A stretch of 64,000 nt of DNA from NCBI GenBank assembly GCA_964495375.1, contig CAZBWM010000032.1:1-64000 (forward strand), in the 5' to 3' direction. The translations under genes were made by a program, and so were the position numbers. Below are positions 26,177-34,925 of this stretch, one piece after another. The DNA comes from JAIESQ01 sp964495375 (GTDB lineage Bacteria > Planctomycetota > Planctomycetia > Pirellulales > JAEUIK01). Position 1 is the first letter of the stretch. The number at the start of each line of letters is the position of its first letter. Under the pieces are notes generated by a model, which was given only the letters and a program-made list of their open reading frames with translations, was not told the DNA's origin and made no database searches.

Positions 26177-27028
26177 ATGAGCGTCCCCGCCGCCACTGTT
26201 AAATCGCTCTGCACCAGCGCCGAGATTGAATTGGTGCGCGCCAGCCGCAAACCGCAGCTCGAAACCCTGGTCGCCAAAGAGCTCAAGAGCTTGGCCGCCC
26301 GCGCGCGAAAACTACACGACAAGTGGCGCGACGCCAAGCGCGACCAAGCTCGCAGCAAGAGCCGCGTGGCCGGGGTCGGCAAGCCGGGGGACAACACCAA
26401 GGTCAAGGCGCAAATCTTTCGCGAGGCGCTGGAGAGCTTCGAAGCGCGCTTGAAAAAGCTCCTGGCCCCAGAAGCTGGCTCCAAGAGCGCGGCGAAACCG
26501 GCTGCCAAGTCGGCCCCCGCTTCCAAGGTCGCCCAGACCAAGAAGACCAAGTCCGAGCGCGCGGTCGATCATCGCAATCGGCGATCGGCGGTTCGCGAGG
26601 GATTGGCCGTTACCAAGGACATCCTCAACGAGCCAGCGCGGGTATCACCCGCCGCGAAGGCCGCTGCGATCAAATCAGCTGCCGCCAAGCCCGCTGTTGC
26701 TAAACCCGCGGTTGCCAAGAAGCCCGTCGCTAAGCCAGCGGCCGCGAAGTCGGCAGTTGCGCCGCCCGTGACGTCGACGCCTGCGATTGCGGCAAGCCCT
26801 GACGGCCAGACTCCCGCGCCGGCCGCCAAGCCGCCACGCGCCAAAAAAATCAAGGTGACCAAGCTGCGCGCGCCTCAGGCCGAACGCATCAGCGCGGCCG
26901 AGCAGCTCCAAGCGGTCACGGCGGCTAAGCACTCGCGCGTCGTGCGCAGTGGTCGCACCACGCGGATGCTCGGCCACACCCAGGCGCGGGGAAAGCGCAA
27001 CCAGGCACGTCGAGATTCCAGAAATTAA
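26177..27028 (+). CDS. Lys/Ala-rich histone-H1-like basic protein
   Basis: The 283-residue protein has an N-terminal helical, highly charged domain (SLAARARKLHDKWRDAKR) and a middle domain of repeated AKPA/AVAKPA units (about 155-220) like histone-H1 tails. A basic C-terminus follows (MLGHTQARGKRNQARRDSRN). It could bind nucleic acid; the composition supports this, but no defined domain is present. A DUF2252 gene follows after 18 bases, so both are probably one operon. Confidence 0.82.
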   Translation: MSVPAATVKSLCTSAEIELVRASRKPQLETLVAKELKSLAARARKLHDKWRDAKRDQARSKSRVAGVGKPGDNTKVKAQIFREALESFEARLKKLLAPEAGSKSAAKPAAKSAPASKVAQTKKTKSERAVDHRNRRSAVREGLAVTKDILNEPARVSPAAKAAAIKSAAAKPAVAKPAVAKKPVAKPAAAKSAVAPPVTSTPAIAASPDGQTPAPAAKPPRAKKIKVTKLRAPQAERISAAEQLQAVTAAKHSRVVRSGRTTRMLGHTQARGKRNQARRDSRN

Positions 27029-27046
27029 CCGCCGGCGAGGCTGCTC

Positions 27047-28396
27047 GTGTTGCAGTCGCTTTCCATCAACGCTCGAATCGCAGCGGGCAAGGCCCTGCGC
27101 AAGACCGTGCCGCGCGCGGCGCATGCCGAAGCGAGCATCGCCGCGCAGGATCGCGATCCGCTCGAACTGCTCGCGCGGTGCAATCAAGACCGAATCGCGG
27201 ATCTCGTGCCGCTACGCTTTGGGCGCCTGCTGCGCAGCCCCTTCACCTTCTTGCGCGGTTCGCCCGGCTTGATGGCGCATGATCTGGCCTCGACACCGGT
27301 CACGGGGTTGCGCGTGCAGGCCTGCGGAGATTGTCACCTGACCAACTTCGGTCTGTTTGCCACGCCCGAACGCAATCTCGTCTTCGATCTCAACGACTTT
27401 GACGAGACACTCCCCGGCCCTTGGGAGTGGGACATCAAACGGCTGGTGACCAGCTTTGTGGTGGCCGCGCGGGCAAATGGCATCTCCGACCAGCGGGCGC
27501 GCGATGCCGCCACGGCTGCCGTGCGTTCGTATCGCGAGCACCTGCGCGAATTCGCCGAGCTGAACCCGCTGGAGGTTTGGTACTATCGCATCGATGTCGA
27601 CGAGCTTTGTAAGCTGGCGGCCGGCAACGACTCGCGCGGCCAGCGTCAGAAACTCTCCGAGCGCGCCCGCACGCGCACGGGCGAAAACCTTTATCCCAAG
27701 ATCACCGATGGACAGGAGGGGCGCCGCCGCTTCGTCGACGATCCTCCGCTCCTGCAACAACTCGACGAAGACACGTGGCGCGAACCGGTCGACACCGGCA
27801 TCGCCGAATATCGCGAGTCGTTGGCCGACGATCGACGCTTTGTGTTCGATCGCTACCAGATCGAGGACTTCGCCTTGCGCGTGGTCGGCATCGGCAGCGT
27901 GGCCACGCGCTGTTTCGTGGCCCTGCTCTACTGCGACGATCGCAATCCGCTGCTGCTGCAAGTGAAGGAAGCACGCCGCTCGGTACTCGAGCCCTATGCC
28001 GACGTGAGCGCCTATGCGAACCAAGGCGAGCGCGTCGTCGCCGGGCAGCGCCTCCTGCAGTCGGCCAGCGATATCTTTCTCGGCTGGTTGCGCGGACCAG
28101 AGGGGCGCGACTTCTACGTCCGGCAACTGCGCGATATGAAGTTGTCGCTGCCGATCGAGGACTTCACTGCCTCGCAACTCGAGCGCTATGCCGAGACTTG
28201 CGGCTGGGTGCTGGCCCGGGCCCATGCCCGCACGGGCGATGCCGCCATGATCGCGGGCTACCTCGGCAGCGGCCCGCCCATGGACGAGGCGCTGGGGGCG
28301 TTTGCCGTCGGCTATGCCGATCAGATCGAGCGCGACCACGAGGCGCTGGTTTCGGCCGAAAAATCGGGTCTCATCCCGGCGGTCACGGGCGTCTGA
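27047..28396 (+). CDS. DUF2252 protein (kinase-like fold)
   Basis: The protein starts at GTG 27047, with GGCGAGG just upstream. It is 449 residues of the DUF2252 family, distantly related to aminoglycoside-phosphotransferase/protein-kinase folds. Family motifs seen are QACGDCHLTNFGLF, VFDLNDFDETLPGPWEWD and LLQVKEARRSVLEPY. The acidic DLNDFDE looks like a metal/phosphate site. No substrate is known for the family. The 18-base gap to the basic protein upstream suggests cotranscription. Confidence 0.92.
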   Translation: MLQSLSINARIAAGKALRKTVPRAAHAEASIAAQDRDPLELLARCNQDRIADLVPLRFGRLLRSPFTFLRGSPGLMAHDLASTPVTGLRVQACGDCHLTNFGLFATPERNLVFDLNDFDETLPGPWEWDIKRLVTSFVVAARANGISDQRARDAATAAVRSYREHLREFAELNPLEVWYYRIDVDELCKLAAGNDSRGQRQKLSERARTRTGENLYPKITDGQEGRRRFVDDPPLLQQLDEDTWREPVDTGIAEYRESLADDRRFVFDRYQIEDFALRVVGIGSVATRCFVALLYCDDRNPLLLQVKEARRSVLEPYADVSAYANQGERVVAGQRLLQSASDIFLGWLRGPEGRDFYVRQLRDMKLSLPIEDFTASQLERYAETCGWVLARAHARTGDAAMIAGYLGSGPPMDEALGAFAVGYADQIERDHEALVSAEKSGLIPAVTGV

Positions 28397-28419
28397 TTTC
28401 CTGGTTCGCCCATCATTAA

Positions 28420-28611
28420 AGACAGCACCCGGTGGCCAAGGTGTCGCTGCGGTCGGAAGATTTCGGCCTGGAGCTGCAGGTTGAACTGAACGTCGAGCGC
28501 TGCGTGGCGCTGGCCACGGGCGACGTCGTCTACGTGGCGCCGCGCCGGGTGCGCGTCTTCGTTCCCGAAGAAACCGGCGAGCTGCAGACCGTGCCCGAAT
28601 ACGTGATCTAA
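28420..28611 (+). pseudogene. Orphan TOBE-like fragment of an ABC-transporter ATPase
   Basis: The frame, open from 28420 with a possible GTG start at 28432, codes for about 59 residues ending TVPEYVI. The stretch GDVVYVAPRRVRVFVPEE and LRSEDFGLELQVELNVERC match the C-terminal TOBE domain of CysA/sulfate-type ABC ATPases. No ATPase domain precedes it: a TAA at 28417 closes the frame just upstream. It may be a remnant of a lost transporter gene or a small stand-alone oxyanion-binding protein. No good ribosome site is visible. Confidence 0.5.
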
Positions 28612-28789
28612 GCGAGAGCGTCCGGAGTGATGTTCGATCGAGTCATGTGGCGCCGGCGTCAATTCGTGCCCCTTTCGACCTGACCGCCGGCCGGCCATTC
28701 GGCTTTGGCCGCTCGCGGGCGCGTGGGCCGTCGGTTATGCTCACTCGCGGACGCCTTGAACGCCGCGCGGTTTGCTGACCAAATTGCCC

Positions 28790-29608
28790 ATGCCCTCGCA
28801 TTCTTCCTCCAGCACACCCCATAGCGCATCGAATAGCGCCGCGCGCGCGACGCCTCTGGTCGGCCCGCCGATCTGCGACATTGCCTTCGTCTTCGCGCTG
28901 GGAATCGAGTCGGGCTGTCTCGAGGACCGCTTCACCGGCAGTAGCGTGGTACACGCCGCGGGGCGGCGCGTGCGCGTCGGCCAGCTCGCGGGGCATCGCA
29001 TCGCTCTGATTCGCACCGGCATGGGGCAAACCGCGGCGCGCCGCGGCACCGAGCATCTGCTGGCCGGGCATCGGCCCCGCCTGGTGATCTCGGCCGGCTT
29101 CTCCGGCGGCTTGCACCCCGACGTGCGGCGCGGCGATCTCGTGCTGGCCGATCGCGTGGGGCTCAGCTCGGGTGAGCGTCTGCTCGTCGATCTGCGTTTC
29201 GAGCAAAACGATCCGGCCCGCCCGCGCGTACACGTGGGGAGCATCGTGACCGTCGACCAGTTGGTTTGTCTGCCGGCGGAAAAGTTGGCGCTGGGTCGCC
29301 AGCACGACGCTCTGGCTGTGGACATGGAATCGTGGGCGGTGGCCGATGCGTGCCGGCAGGCGAAGGTCCCGTTTCTGGCGGTACGTGTGATTAGCGACGC
29401 CGCCGACGAGGCGCTGCCGGCGTTTATCGATCAAATGACACGTCGTAAGGGTTTTGCCGGTAAAACCGGCGTGGTGCTTGGCGCCCTTTGGCGACGACCG
29501 GGCAATCTGCGTGAGATGGTTCGATTGCGGTCGGAAGGATTGGTGCAGGCCGATCGACTGGCCCGGTTTCTGGTGCAGCTCGTCGGACAAATCTCTCCGG
29601 CTGCTTGA
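28790..29608 (+). CDS. HpnG-like nucleosidase/phosphorylase
   Basis: The ATG at 28790 is preferred over a TTG at 28772. The protein of about 272 residues has a Ser/Pro-rich N-terminus followed by a purine-nucleoside-phosphorylase/MTAN fold with RTGMGQTAAR, VISAGFSGGLHPDV and VDMESWAVADACRQ, all diagnostic. The hopanoid-associated phosphorylase HpnG removes adenine from adenosylhopane. Because hpnH and shc lie 10-13 kb away, HpnG is a likely role, but a plain methylthioadenosine/S-adenosylhomocysteine nucleosidase is possible. It is the last gene of its group, with no close partner. Confidence 0.75.
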   Translation: MPSHSSSSTPHSASNSAARATPLVGPPICDIAFVFALGIESGCLEDRFTGSSVVHAAGRRVRVGQLAGHRIALIRTGMGQTAARRGTEHLLAGHRPRLVISAGFSGGLHPDVRRGDLVLADRVGLSSGERLLVDLRFEQNDPARPRVHVGSIVTVDQLVCLPAEKLALGRQHDALAVDMESWAVADACRQAKVPFLAVRVISDAADEALPAFIDQMTRRKGFAGKTGVVLGALWRRPGNLREMVRLRSEGLVQADRLARFLVQLVGQISPAA

Positions 29609-29744
29609 GCGGACTTTAGAAAAAAGCTACGTTCAATCAAGCTGCGGCGCGACCGGATAGCGGTTATCCGACTTCTACCGCTCGATCGACTCTGGCGCCC
29701 TGGCTTTGATCGGCGGCAGGCAAAACACACTAGATGGTGCTGCA

Positions 29745-30332
29745 ATGAACAGGCTGCTTGTGTTGACGTGCGTAATGTTGGCGACCACCTTCGTGGCGGC
29801 GCCGCGGGCAATGGCTTATCCGGATGCCGTGGTTGCGCCGGTCGAAGTGAATTCGACGACCGTCGCGCCTTACTGGACGTACTTCCGCAGCACGGCGCCG
29901 ATCGCGACCGTGGCCACCCAGGCGGTGCCCGTCGTGTACGAAGCCCCGGTGACGACGACCTACTACGCACCGGCCACGACAACTTACTACGCACCGGCCA
30001 CGACAACTTACTACGCGCCCGCCACGACCACCTACTACGCCCCGGCGACCACGACCTATTACGCGCCCGCCACGACGACTTATTACTCGTCAAGCGTGCC
30101 GACCACAACCTACTACTCCACGAGCGTACCCACCACGACTTACTACGCTCCGGTGGCCACCCCGGTTACGACTTACTACGCCCCGGTGGCGACTCCGGTC
30201 ACGACGTACTATGCTCCCGCTCCCACGGTGAGTTACTACGCTCCGACGGTCAGCTATTACACACCGTACACGTCGTACTACGCCCCGTCGCTCTACTACG
30301 TGCCGCGTCGCGCCTGGTTCCGACGGTGGTAG
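29745..30332 (+). CDS. Secreted Tyr-rich repeat protein
   Basis: The start at 29745 gives a classical signal peptide (MNRLLVLTCVMLATTFVAAP, then RAMA). The 195-residue protein is dominated by tyrosine-pair repeats: five exact TTTYYAPA units from residue 70, then degenerate versions (TTTYYSSSVP, TTYYAPVATPV, SYYAPTV) and an ending YYVPRRAWFRRW. Likely extracellular or cell-surface structural; Tyr pairs are suited to cross-linking or stacking, but this is inference. A strong intrinsic terminator follows. Confidence 0.8.
   Translation: MNRLLVLTCVMLATTFVAAPRAMAYPDAVVAPVEVNSTTVAPYWTYFRSTAPIATVATQAVPVVYEAPVTTTYYAPATTTYYAPATTTYYAPATTTYYAPATTTYYAPATTTYYSSSVPTTTYYSTSVPTTTYYAPVATPVTTYYAPVATPVTTYYAPAPTVSYYAPTVSYYTPYTSYYAPSLYYVPRRAWFRRW
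29952..30071 (+). repeat. Five tandem 24-bp coding repeats
   Basis: Five consecutive 24-base units each encode TTTYYAPA and differ mainly at third positions. They lie inside the Tyr-rich gene and the array continues in degenerate form to about 30290. Selection on the protein is suggested by synonymous drift between units. Confidence 0.85.
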
Positions 30333-30394
30333 TACCGCCGCTGGTAGTTTTGCCGCTGCCGCTGTCCGATTGACGAGCGATTCGTGCGATTCAG

Positions 30395-30446
30395 GCGAGC
30401 CGTGCCCCGGTCCGTACAACGACCAGGGCGCGGCTCGCGTCGTTTT
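30395..30446 (+). terminator. Intrinsic terminator after the Tyr-rich gene
   Basis: GCGAGCCG (30395-30402) pairs with CGGCTCGC (30431-30438), with further GCCC/GGGC pairing inside, and TTTT follows at 30443-30446. The rest of 30333-30667 holds nothing recognised. Confidence 0.65.
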
Positions 30447-30667
30447 CACAGGTTGCTCGATCGTGCCGGATCCCTAGGAGCCTGCCCCCAAATCGGCTGA
30501 GAATCGCCGGTGACTGCGGCGTGCTTTCCGCGACGTGCGCGAAGAAAATCGCAGGCATCTGGCACTAGGGCTGTCCGGCCGCGATAGAATTGTTCTAGTC
30601 CAAGACCTTCGCGGCGCATCCGACTGGACGATCGGCCGCGTCAGTCCAGAATGCTTGTCGGTGACTC

Positions 30668-31069
30668 ATGCCAACCGTCGAATACGATCCGCTCTACCTG
30701 CAGGGGATCGAGCATTTCAACGTCTGTGACTTCTTCGAGAGCCACGAGGTGTGGGAAGCGCTCTGGACCGAAGAGTTCGGCCCCTCCCGGCGCTTCTATC
30801 AGGGGCTGATTCAGGCGGCCGTCGCCCTGCACCACTTTGGTAACGGTAACATCCGCGGCGCTCGCAAACTGAACGTTGGCTGCCGCGCCTACCTCGACGA
30901 ATACCGACCGAAGTTCCAAGGTCTCGATCTAGAGCGCTTCTTGAGTCAGCTCGACCAGTGCTTCGCCACGGTGATGGCCTCGACCGAGGACTTTCCCAAC
31001 ATTGAAATCGACCCCGAGCTGATCCCCGAAATTCACCTCGACCCTCGGCCGGAGGAAGCCGGCGCTTAG
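30668..31069 (+). CDS. DUF309 protein
   Basis: The 133-residue protein opens YLQGIEHFNVCDFFESHEVWEALW, with the FExHEVxEALW signature of DUF309, followed by FYQGLIQAAVALHHF and GARKLNVG. It is a small all-helical putative metal-binding family with no known reaction. Cytoplasmic, no signal peptide. The ribosome site is weak. The Lon-N gene follows after about 100 bases on the same strand. Confidence 0.88.
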   Translation: MPTVEYDPLYLQGIEHFNVCDFFESHEVWEALWTEEFGPSRRFYQGLIQAAVALHHFGNGNIRGARKLNVGCRAYLDEYRPKFQGLDLERFLSQLDQCFATVMASTEDFPNIEIDPELIPEIHLDPRPEEAGA

Positions 31070-31172
31070 CGCGAGCGCGCGTCACGCTCGTGGGCAGTTC
31101 GTGCGGCACGGGGCACCCTGCGCGAAGCAAGCAACCATCAAGATCGCGACCAATAGACCGCAGTGGCCCGCC

Positions 31173-31880
31173 ATGTCTGAATTTGAAATCACGAGTTTCG
31201 ACGCCAGCGAGTTCTCGGGCCGCGTGCGGATGTTCCCGCTGCCGAACCTGGTGCTCTTTCCGCACGTGCTACAGCCGCTGCACATCTTCGAGCCCCGCTA
31301 TCGCGACCTGCTCGAAGAAGCGCTCTCCTCCGATCGCTTGATTGCCATGGCGCTGTTGGCGCCAGGCTGGGAACCCTATTACGAAGAACGTCCCCCTCTT
31401 TATCCGATCGCCTGCCTGGGGCGCGTGGCGACGTACCACCGCCTGGCCGATGGCCGCTACAACCTGCTGCTGCAAGGTCTCAAACGCGTCGCCCTGGTGC
31501 GCGAGCTGCCGCCGACCAAATCGTTCCGCGAGGCCGAGGTGCGGCTGCACGAAGACGCGTACCCTGCTGCCACATCGCTCGATCGCCCGCAGTTGCAGCG
31601 CGACTTGTTGCAGGCGTTCAAGCACGCCCTGCCGCGCCTGCCTGAAGGCATGGATCAGCTCGAGCAACTTCTGACCAGCGACGTCTCACTGGGCATGCTG
31701 ACCGACCTGGCGGCTTACACGCTCGAGTTGCCGCTGCCGGTCAAGCAGCGGCTGCTGGCCGAGGCCAACGTCGATCATCGGGCGCGCATGCTATTAACCG
31801 AACTGGCGGCGCTGGCCGAAGCGCCCCCGCCGTCGGCCGGCCGCGATTTCAAGTTCCCCCCCGATTTCAGTTGCAATTAG
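31173..31880 (+). CDS. Lon N-terminal (substrate-binding) domain protein
   Basis: The start is placed at 31173 (MSEFEITSFDASEFSG). The 235-residue protein carries the Lon substrate-binding domain (VRMFPLPNLVLFPHVLQPLHIFEPRYRDLL) and, later, VATYHRLADGRYNLLLQGLKRV, as in stand-alone LON-N proteins. It has no AAA+ ATPase or protease domain, so it may bind peptides or unfolded protein as an adaptor. The C-terminus (about 130-235) is helical and ends FKFPPDFSCN. Confidence 0.88.
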   Translation: MSEFEITSFDASEFSGRVRMFPLPNLVLFPHVLQPLHIFEPRYRDLLEEALSSDRLIAMALLAPGWEPYYEERPPLYPIACLGRVATYHRLADGRYNLLLQGLKRVALVRELPPTKSFREAEVRLHEDAYPAATSLDRPQLQRDLLQAFKHALPRLPEGMDQLEQLLTSDVSLGMLTDLAAYTLELPLPVKQRLLAEANVDHRARMLLTELAALAEAPPPSAGRDFKFPPDFSCN

Positions 31881-31986
31881 GCGTGGCGGAAATGAGTCAC
31901 CCTCAGTCTGCGGACGATCATCGATCAATAATGATTACGGCGCGGCAGCTTTGACCGAACAATGCCGCGGGAGTAGGCTACTTTGT

Positions 31987-32253
31987 ATGACTCCGAAGCT
32001 CAGCGATGAACAGCGGCTCGCGATCAACGACGCCCCGGAATGCCCGGTCGTTGTGGTCGACGAGACGACTCAGCGTCGTTATGTGCTGGTGCCCGAAGAT
32101 ACCTACGCGCGGTTGCAGGCCGTGGTGACCTCGGGCGTCCTGGACATTCGCGAGACCTACACTGCCCAAGAGCAGGCTGCCTTGGCCGCCGGCTGGGACG
32201 ACCCGGCACTGGACGCCTACAACGACTACGACGCACATCGCACCCCGCAATGA
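31987..32253 (+). CDS. Putative antitoxin of a MazEF-like pair
   Basis: An 88-residue protein beginning MTPKLSDEQRLAINDAPECP, with the short PVVVVDETTQRRYVLVPEDTYARLQ section typical of small antitoxin-like regulators. GGGAG lies upstream. Its stop overlaps the start of the toxin gene by 4 bases (ATGA at 32250), which indicates translational coupling. DNA binding is not evident; the role is inferred from the partner. Confidence 0.7.
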   Translation: MTPKLSDEQRLAINDAPECPVVVVDETTQRRYVLVPEDTYARLQAVVTSGVLDIRETYTAQEQAALAAGWDDPALDAYNDYDAHRTPQ

Positions 32254-32609
32254 ACGTCTCGCGGGGCGATATCGTGCTCGTGGCGTTTCCCTTCTCCTCG
32301 GGTCGGGGCGGAAAAGTGCGACCGGCAGTTGTCGTGCAGGCAGATGCTCTGAATGTGCGGCTAACCAACACGGTGATCGCCGGCATCTCCACGACGACCT
32401 GGCGCGCGGCTCGCGCTGCGACGCAAGTCCTGGTTGATCCAGCCATCGCGGAGGGAGCCACGTCGGGGTTGCTCCATCCGTCGGCGATTACCTGCGAGAA
32501 TCGGTACACCGTCGAATCTGCCCTCATCACGCGCAAAATTGGCGTCGCCGCGCCCTCGATCATGCTCCAGATCGAAGAGGCACTCAAAGCGGCTCTGGGG
32601 ATTTCCTGA
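32250..32609 (+). CDS. MazF/PemK-family toxin
   Basis: A 119-residue protein starting MNVSRGDIVLVAFPFSSGRGGKV. The conserved RGDIVLVAFPFS start, KVRPAVVVQA and the internal NTVIAGIS fit MazF/PemK-type mRNA interferases, which cut RNA when free of antitoxin. No frameshift or stop is seen, so it is probably intact. The antitoxin overlaps its start by 4 bases. Confidence 0.85.
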   Translation: MNVSRGDIVLVAFPFSSGRGGKVRPAVVVQADALNVRLTNTVIAGISTTTWRAARAATQVLVDPAIAEGATSGLLHPSAITCENRYTVESALITRKIGVAAPSIMLQIEEALKAALGIS

Positions 32610-32801
32610 TTCGTGCCCGGCTGTGCGATGGAGCACGGCATTGCCGGGCCGGCGTGTGAATTGCAATCCTGAGGTCAGTTTTCAGGCTGACACCCGCACC
32701 CCCCTGCCCTGTCCGGCCGGCAATTTGGGGTTATCTTGTAGGGATTGCCGCCGCAGCGGGCCAGTCGGGCCTGCCGGCTTTGCCAGCGAGGCCCCCCGCG
32801 C

Positions 32802-33455
32802 ATGTCGAAAACCCGCAGTTCCGCCGAAATCGCCAACGGTTCGGTCGCCGACGAGCACGAGCCATTAAGCGGCGCCACGGCGCCGCAGGTCGACCAGCCG
32901 CGCATCGCCCGCGCCGTGCGCGAGATTCTGGCCGCGGTCGGCGAAGACCCCGATCGCGAAGGCTTGCGAGAAACGCCGGCCCGCGTCGCCCGGCTCTACA
33001 GCGAACTGTTTGCCGGCCTGCACCAAGACCCGCGCCAGCACCTGCAAAAGTTCTTCACCGAAAAATACGACGAGATCGTGCTGGTCCGCGACATCAGCTT
33101 CAACAGCACCTGCGAGCACCACCTGCTCCCCTTCATGGGCACGGCGCACATCGGCTATGTCCCCAATGGGCGAGTTGTTGGTTTGAGCAAGCTGGCCCGC
33201 GTGGTCGAGGTCGTCTCGCACCGTCCGCAAGTGCAAGAGCGAATGACCGAACAGATCGCCGATCTGCTGGAGCAAGAGCTCGGCGTCAAGGGCGTGGCCG
33301 TTGTGCTCGAAGCGACGCACACTTGCATGACCATCCGCGGCATTCGCAAGCCGGGCAGCTTGTGTGTCACCTCGGCCATGCGCGGCATCTTCCGCTCGAA
33401 CTTGTCGAGCCGCTCCGAAATCATGACGTTGATCTACGGGCACACGCCGCGCTGA
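32802..33455 (+). CDS. folE: GTP cyclohydrolase I
   Basis: Converts GTP to dihydroneopterin triphosphate, the first step of folate (and pterin/queuosine) synthesis. The ATG at 32802 (MSKTRSSAEIANG) is used. The 217-residue protein has the zinc site C104 and H107 in STCEHHLLPF, C175 in THTCMTIRG, the LVRDISFNS segment and the C-terminal TSAMRGIFRSN. About 40 N-terminal residues are variable, as in many FolE proteins. It is followed by a membrane protein on the same strand after 43 bases. QueD, which uses the product, is encoded 10 kb away. Confidence 0.95.
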   Translation: MSKTRSSAEIANGSVADEHEPLSGATAPQVDQPRIARAVREILAAVGEDPDREGLRETPARVARLYSELFAGLHQDPRQHLQKFFTEKYDEIVLVRDISFNSTCEHHLLPFMGTAHIGYVPNGRVVGLSKLARVVEVVSHRPQVQERMTEQIADLLEQELGVKGVAVVLEATHTCMTIRGIRKPGSLCVTSAMRGIFRSNLSSRSEIMTLIYGHTPR

Positions 33456-33498
33456 CGGTCGCCGGCCGGGAACGAACTCCTAGAAAGCGACAAGCGAC

Positions 33499-34341
33499 GT
33501 GACGCTGCTGGCCATTTTCAGCCTGCAAATGGCTTGCGGACTGGCGCTGGTGATGGCGCGGATTTCGCCGCGCGACGTGCCCAGCGGGTTCTTTCGCGTC
33601 CACTCCTACGTGACGTTGGGGCTGGCGATCCTCGCCGCGCTCGCCGCCTGGCAAACGGGTGACTCGGGTGCCGCGCTCTGCTCAGGCATTGCCGCCGCGG
33701 GGAGCTTTGTCTCGGCCGCGCTCTGGCTCTATGAGCGGCCCAGCGCCGGGCGCGTGGCGCTGTGGGTAGTTGCTGTGTCCGCCTTTGTGGGCGGATCGCA
33801 ATTGCTGGCCTATCGGTCGAACGTGTCGGCCGCTTCATCGACCGGCGTGACGATCACAGGTCAAGGTGCCGGCGGTGCCACGCTCACCGGCACGCTCGCG
33901 CCATCGGGCCGCTCGACTGGCGCCTGGCTACTCGATGAGCTCGATCTGTTTTCGGGCAGCTTGCTGGTTGGCACGACGCTGGCCGCGATGCTTCTGGGGC
34001 ATTGGTATCTCAATACTCCCACGATGAAGCTGGCCCCCTTGGAACGCTTGATCTGGGCGTTGATTGCCGCCGTGCTGTTGCGGGGAGCGCTGGCGCTCTT
34101 GGGCCTGGTGCTCGTGATGTCGCAGACCAACGAATTCGGCGGCGGAATGGTCGTCTTTTTGGCGCTGCGCTGGCTGGCCGGGATCGCCGGCACCTTGATT
34201 GTCGCGGTCATGGCGCGGGAAACGCTCCGCATCCCCAACACGCAGGCCGCCACGGGCTTGCTCTACGTGGCGGTGATCACGGTCTTTCTCGGCGAATTGG
34301 CAGCCCGTCTGCTCTCCAACCAGACTCCCTATCCGCTATAA
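33499..34341 (+). CDS. Polytopic membrane protein, family unknown
   Basis: The GTG at 33499 is taken, with AGAAAG upstream. The 280-residue protein has about eight hydrophobic segments (for example LAIFSLQMACGLALVMA, LGLAILAALAAW, SLLVGTTLAAMLLGHWYL, LIWALIAAVLLRGALALLG). A hydrophilic Gly/Thr-rich loop (about 115-140) lies in the middle. Histidines sit at segment edges (VHSYVTLG, GHWYLNTP) and could ligate a cofactor such as haem, but this is speculative. It lies between folE and a zinc-ribbon membrane protein, ending 7 bases before the latter. Confidence 0.75.
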   Translation: MTLLAIFSLQMACGLALVMARISPRDVPSGFFRVHSYVTLGLAILAALAAWQTGDSGAALCSGIAAAGSFVSAALWLYERPSAGRVALWVVAVSAFVGGSQLLAYRSNVSAASSTGVTITGQGAGGATLTGTLAPSGRSTGAWLLDELDLFSGSLLVGTTLAAMLLGHWYLNTPTMKLAPLERLIWALIAAVLLRGALALLGLVLVMSQTNEFGGGMVVFLALRWLAGIAGTLIVAVMARETLRIPNTQAATGLLYVAVITVFLGELAARLLSNQTPYPL

Positions 34342-34348
34342 TTCAGTG

Positions 34349-34822
34349 ATGCAAGTCACGTATGCGTGTCCGCACTGCGAGCGGACGGTCAGCAATTCTG
34401 ATGTCGACGGCCGTAGCCCGTTGGTTTGTCCGGCCTGCGCCGCGCGGATCGAGCCGCCGGCCGACGCGCTGGCTGGCGAGCGCCTCGAGCGCTGCCTGGT
34501 CTGCCCGAGCCAAGACCTGTTCGTGCGGAAGGATTTTCCGCAGCGGCTTGGCGTGGCGATCGTCGTCGTCGGTTTTGTTGGCAGCTCGATTGCCTGGTAC
34601 TTCTACTGGACGGCCACGACGTTCGGCATTTTGTTCGCCACGGCACTCATCGACGTGTTGTTGTACGTGGGAGTCGGCAACGTGTTGATGTGCTACCGCT
34701 GCGGCGCGCAGTACCGCGGCTTGCCCAAGTTGGATCAATACGGCGGGTTCGAGCTCGAGACGCATGAGCGCTATCGCCAGCAGGCCGCGCGGTTGGCCGA
34801 GCGCCATGGCACAGTCCGATAG
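34349..34822 (+). CDS. Zinc-ribbon membrane protein
   Basis: A GTG-ATG pair opens the gene; the ATG at 34349 is used. The 157-residue protein has Cys pairs YACPHCERT, LVCPACAAR, RCLVCPS and MCYRCGAQ, forming two putative zinc ribbons either side of two membrane segments (GVAIVVVGFVGSSIAWYFY and FGILFATALIDVLLYVGVG). The 7-base spacing suggests an operon with the previous membrane protein. Function unknown. Confidence 0.8.
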   Translation: MQVTYACPHCERTVSNSDVDGRSPLVCPACAARIEPPADALAGERLERCLVCPSQDLFVRKDFPQRLGVAIVVVGFVGSSIAWYFYWTATTFGILFATALIDVLLYVGVGNVLMCYRCGAQYRGLPKLDQYGGFELETHERYRQQAARLAERHGTVR

Positions 34823-34925
34823 CGCCGCACGGCCCGTTAGCGCCGCGCGCAGCTCGCGGAATTGCCGTTGGGCGCAGTAACCTCTTGCGTACGGCAACCG
34901 CCGGCCGCCCCGCAATCAGGTAGCG

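Noticed and set aside
29952..30290. CRISPR-like array
   Set aside because: Units are 24-base contiguous coding repeats without spacers, in frame with a signal-peptide gene.
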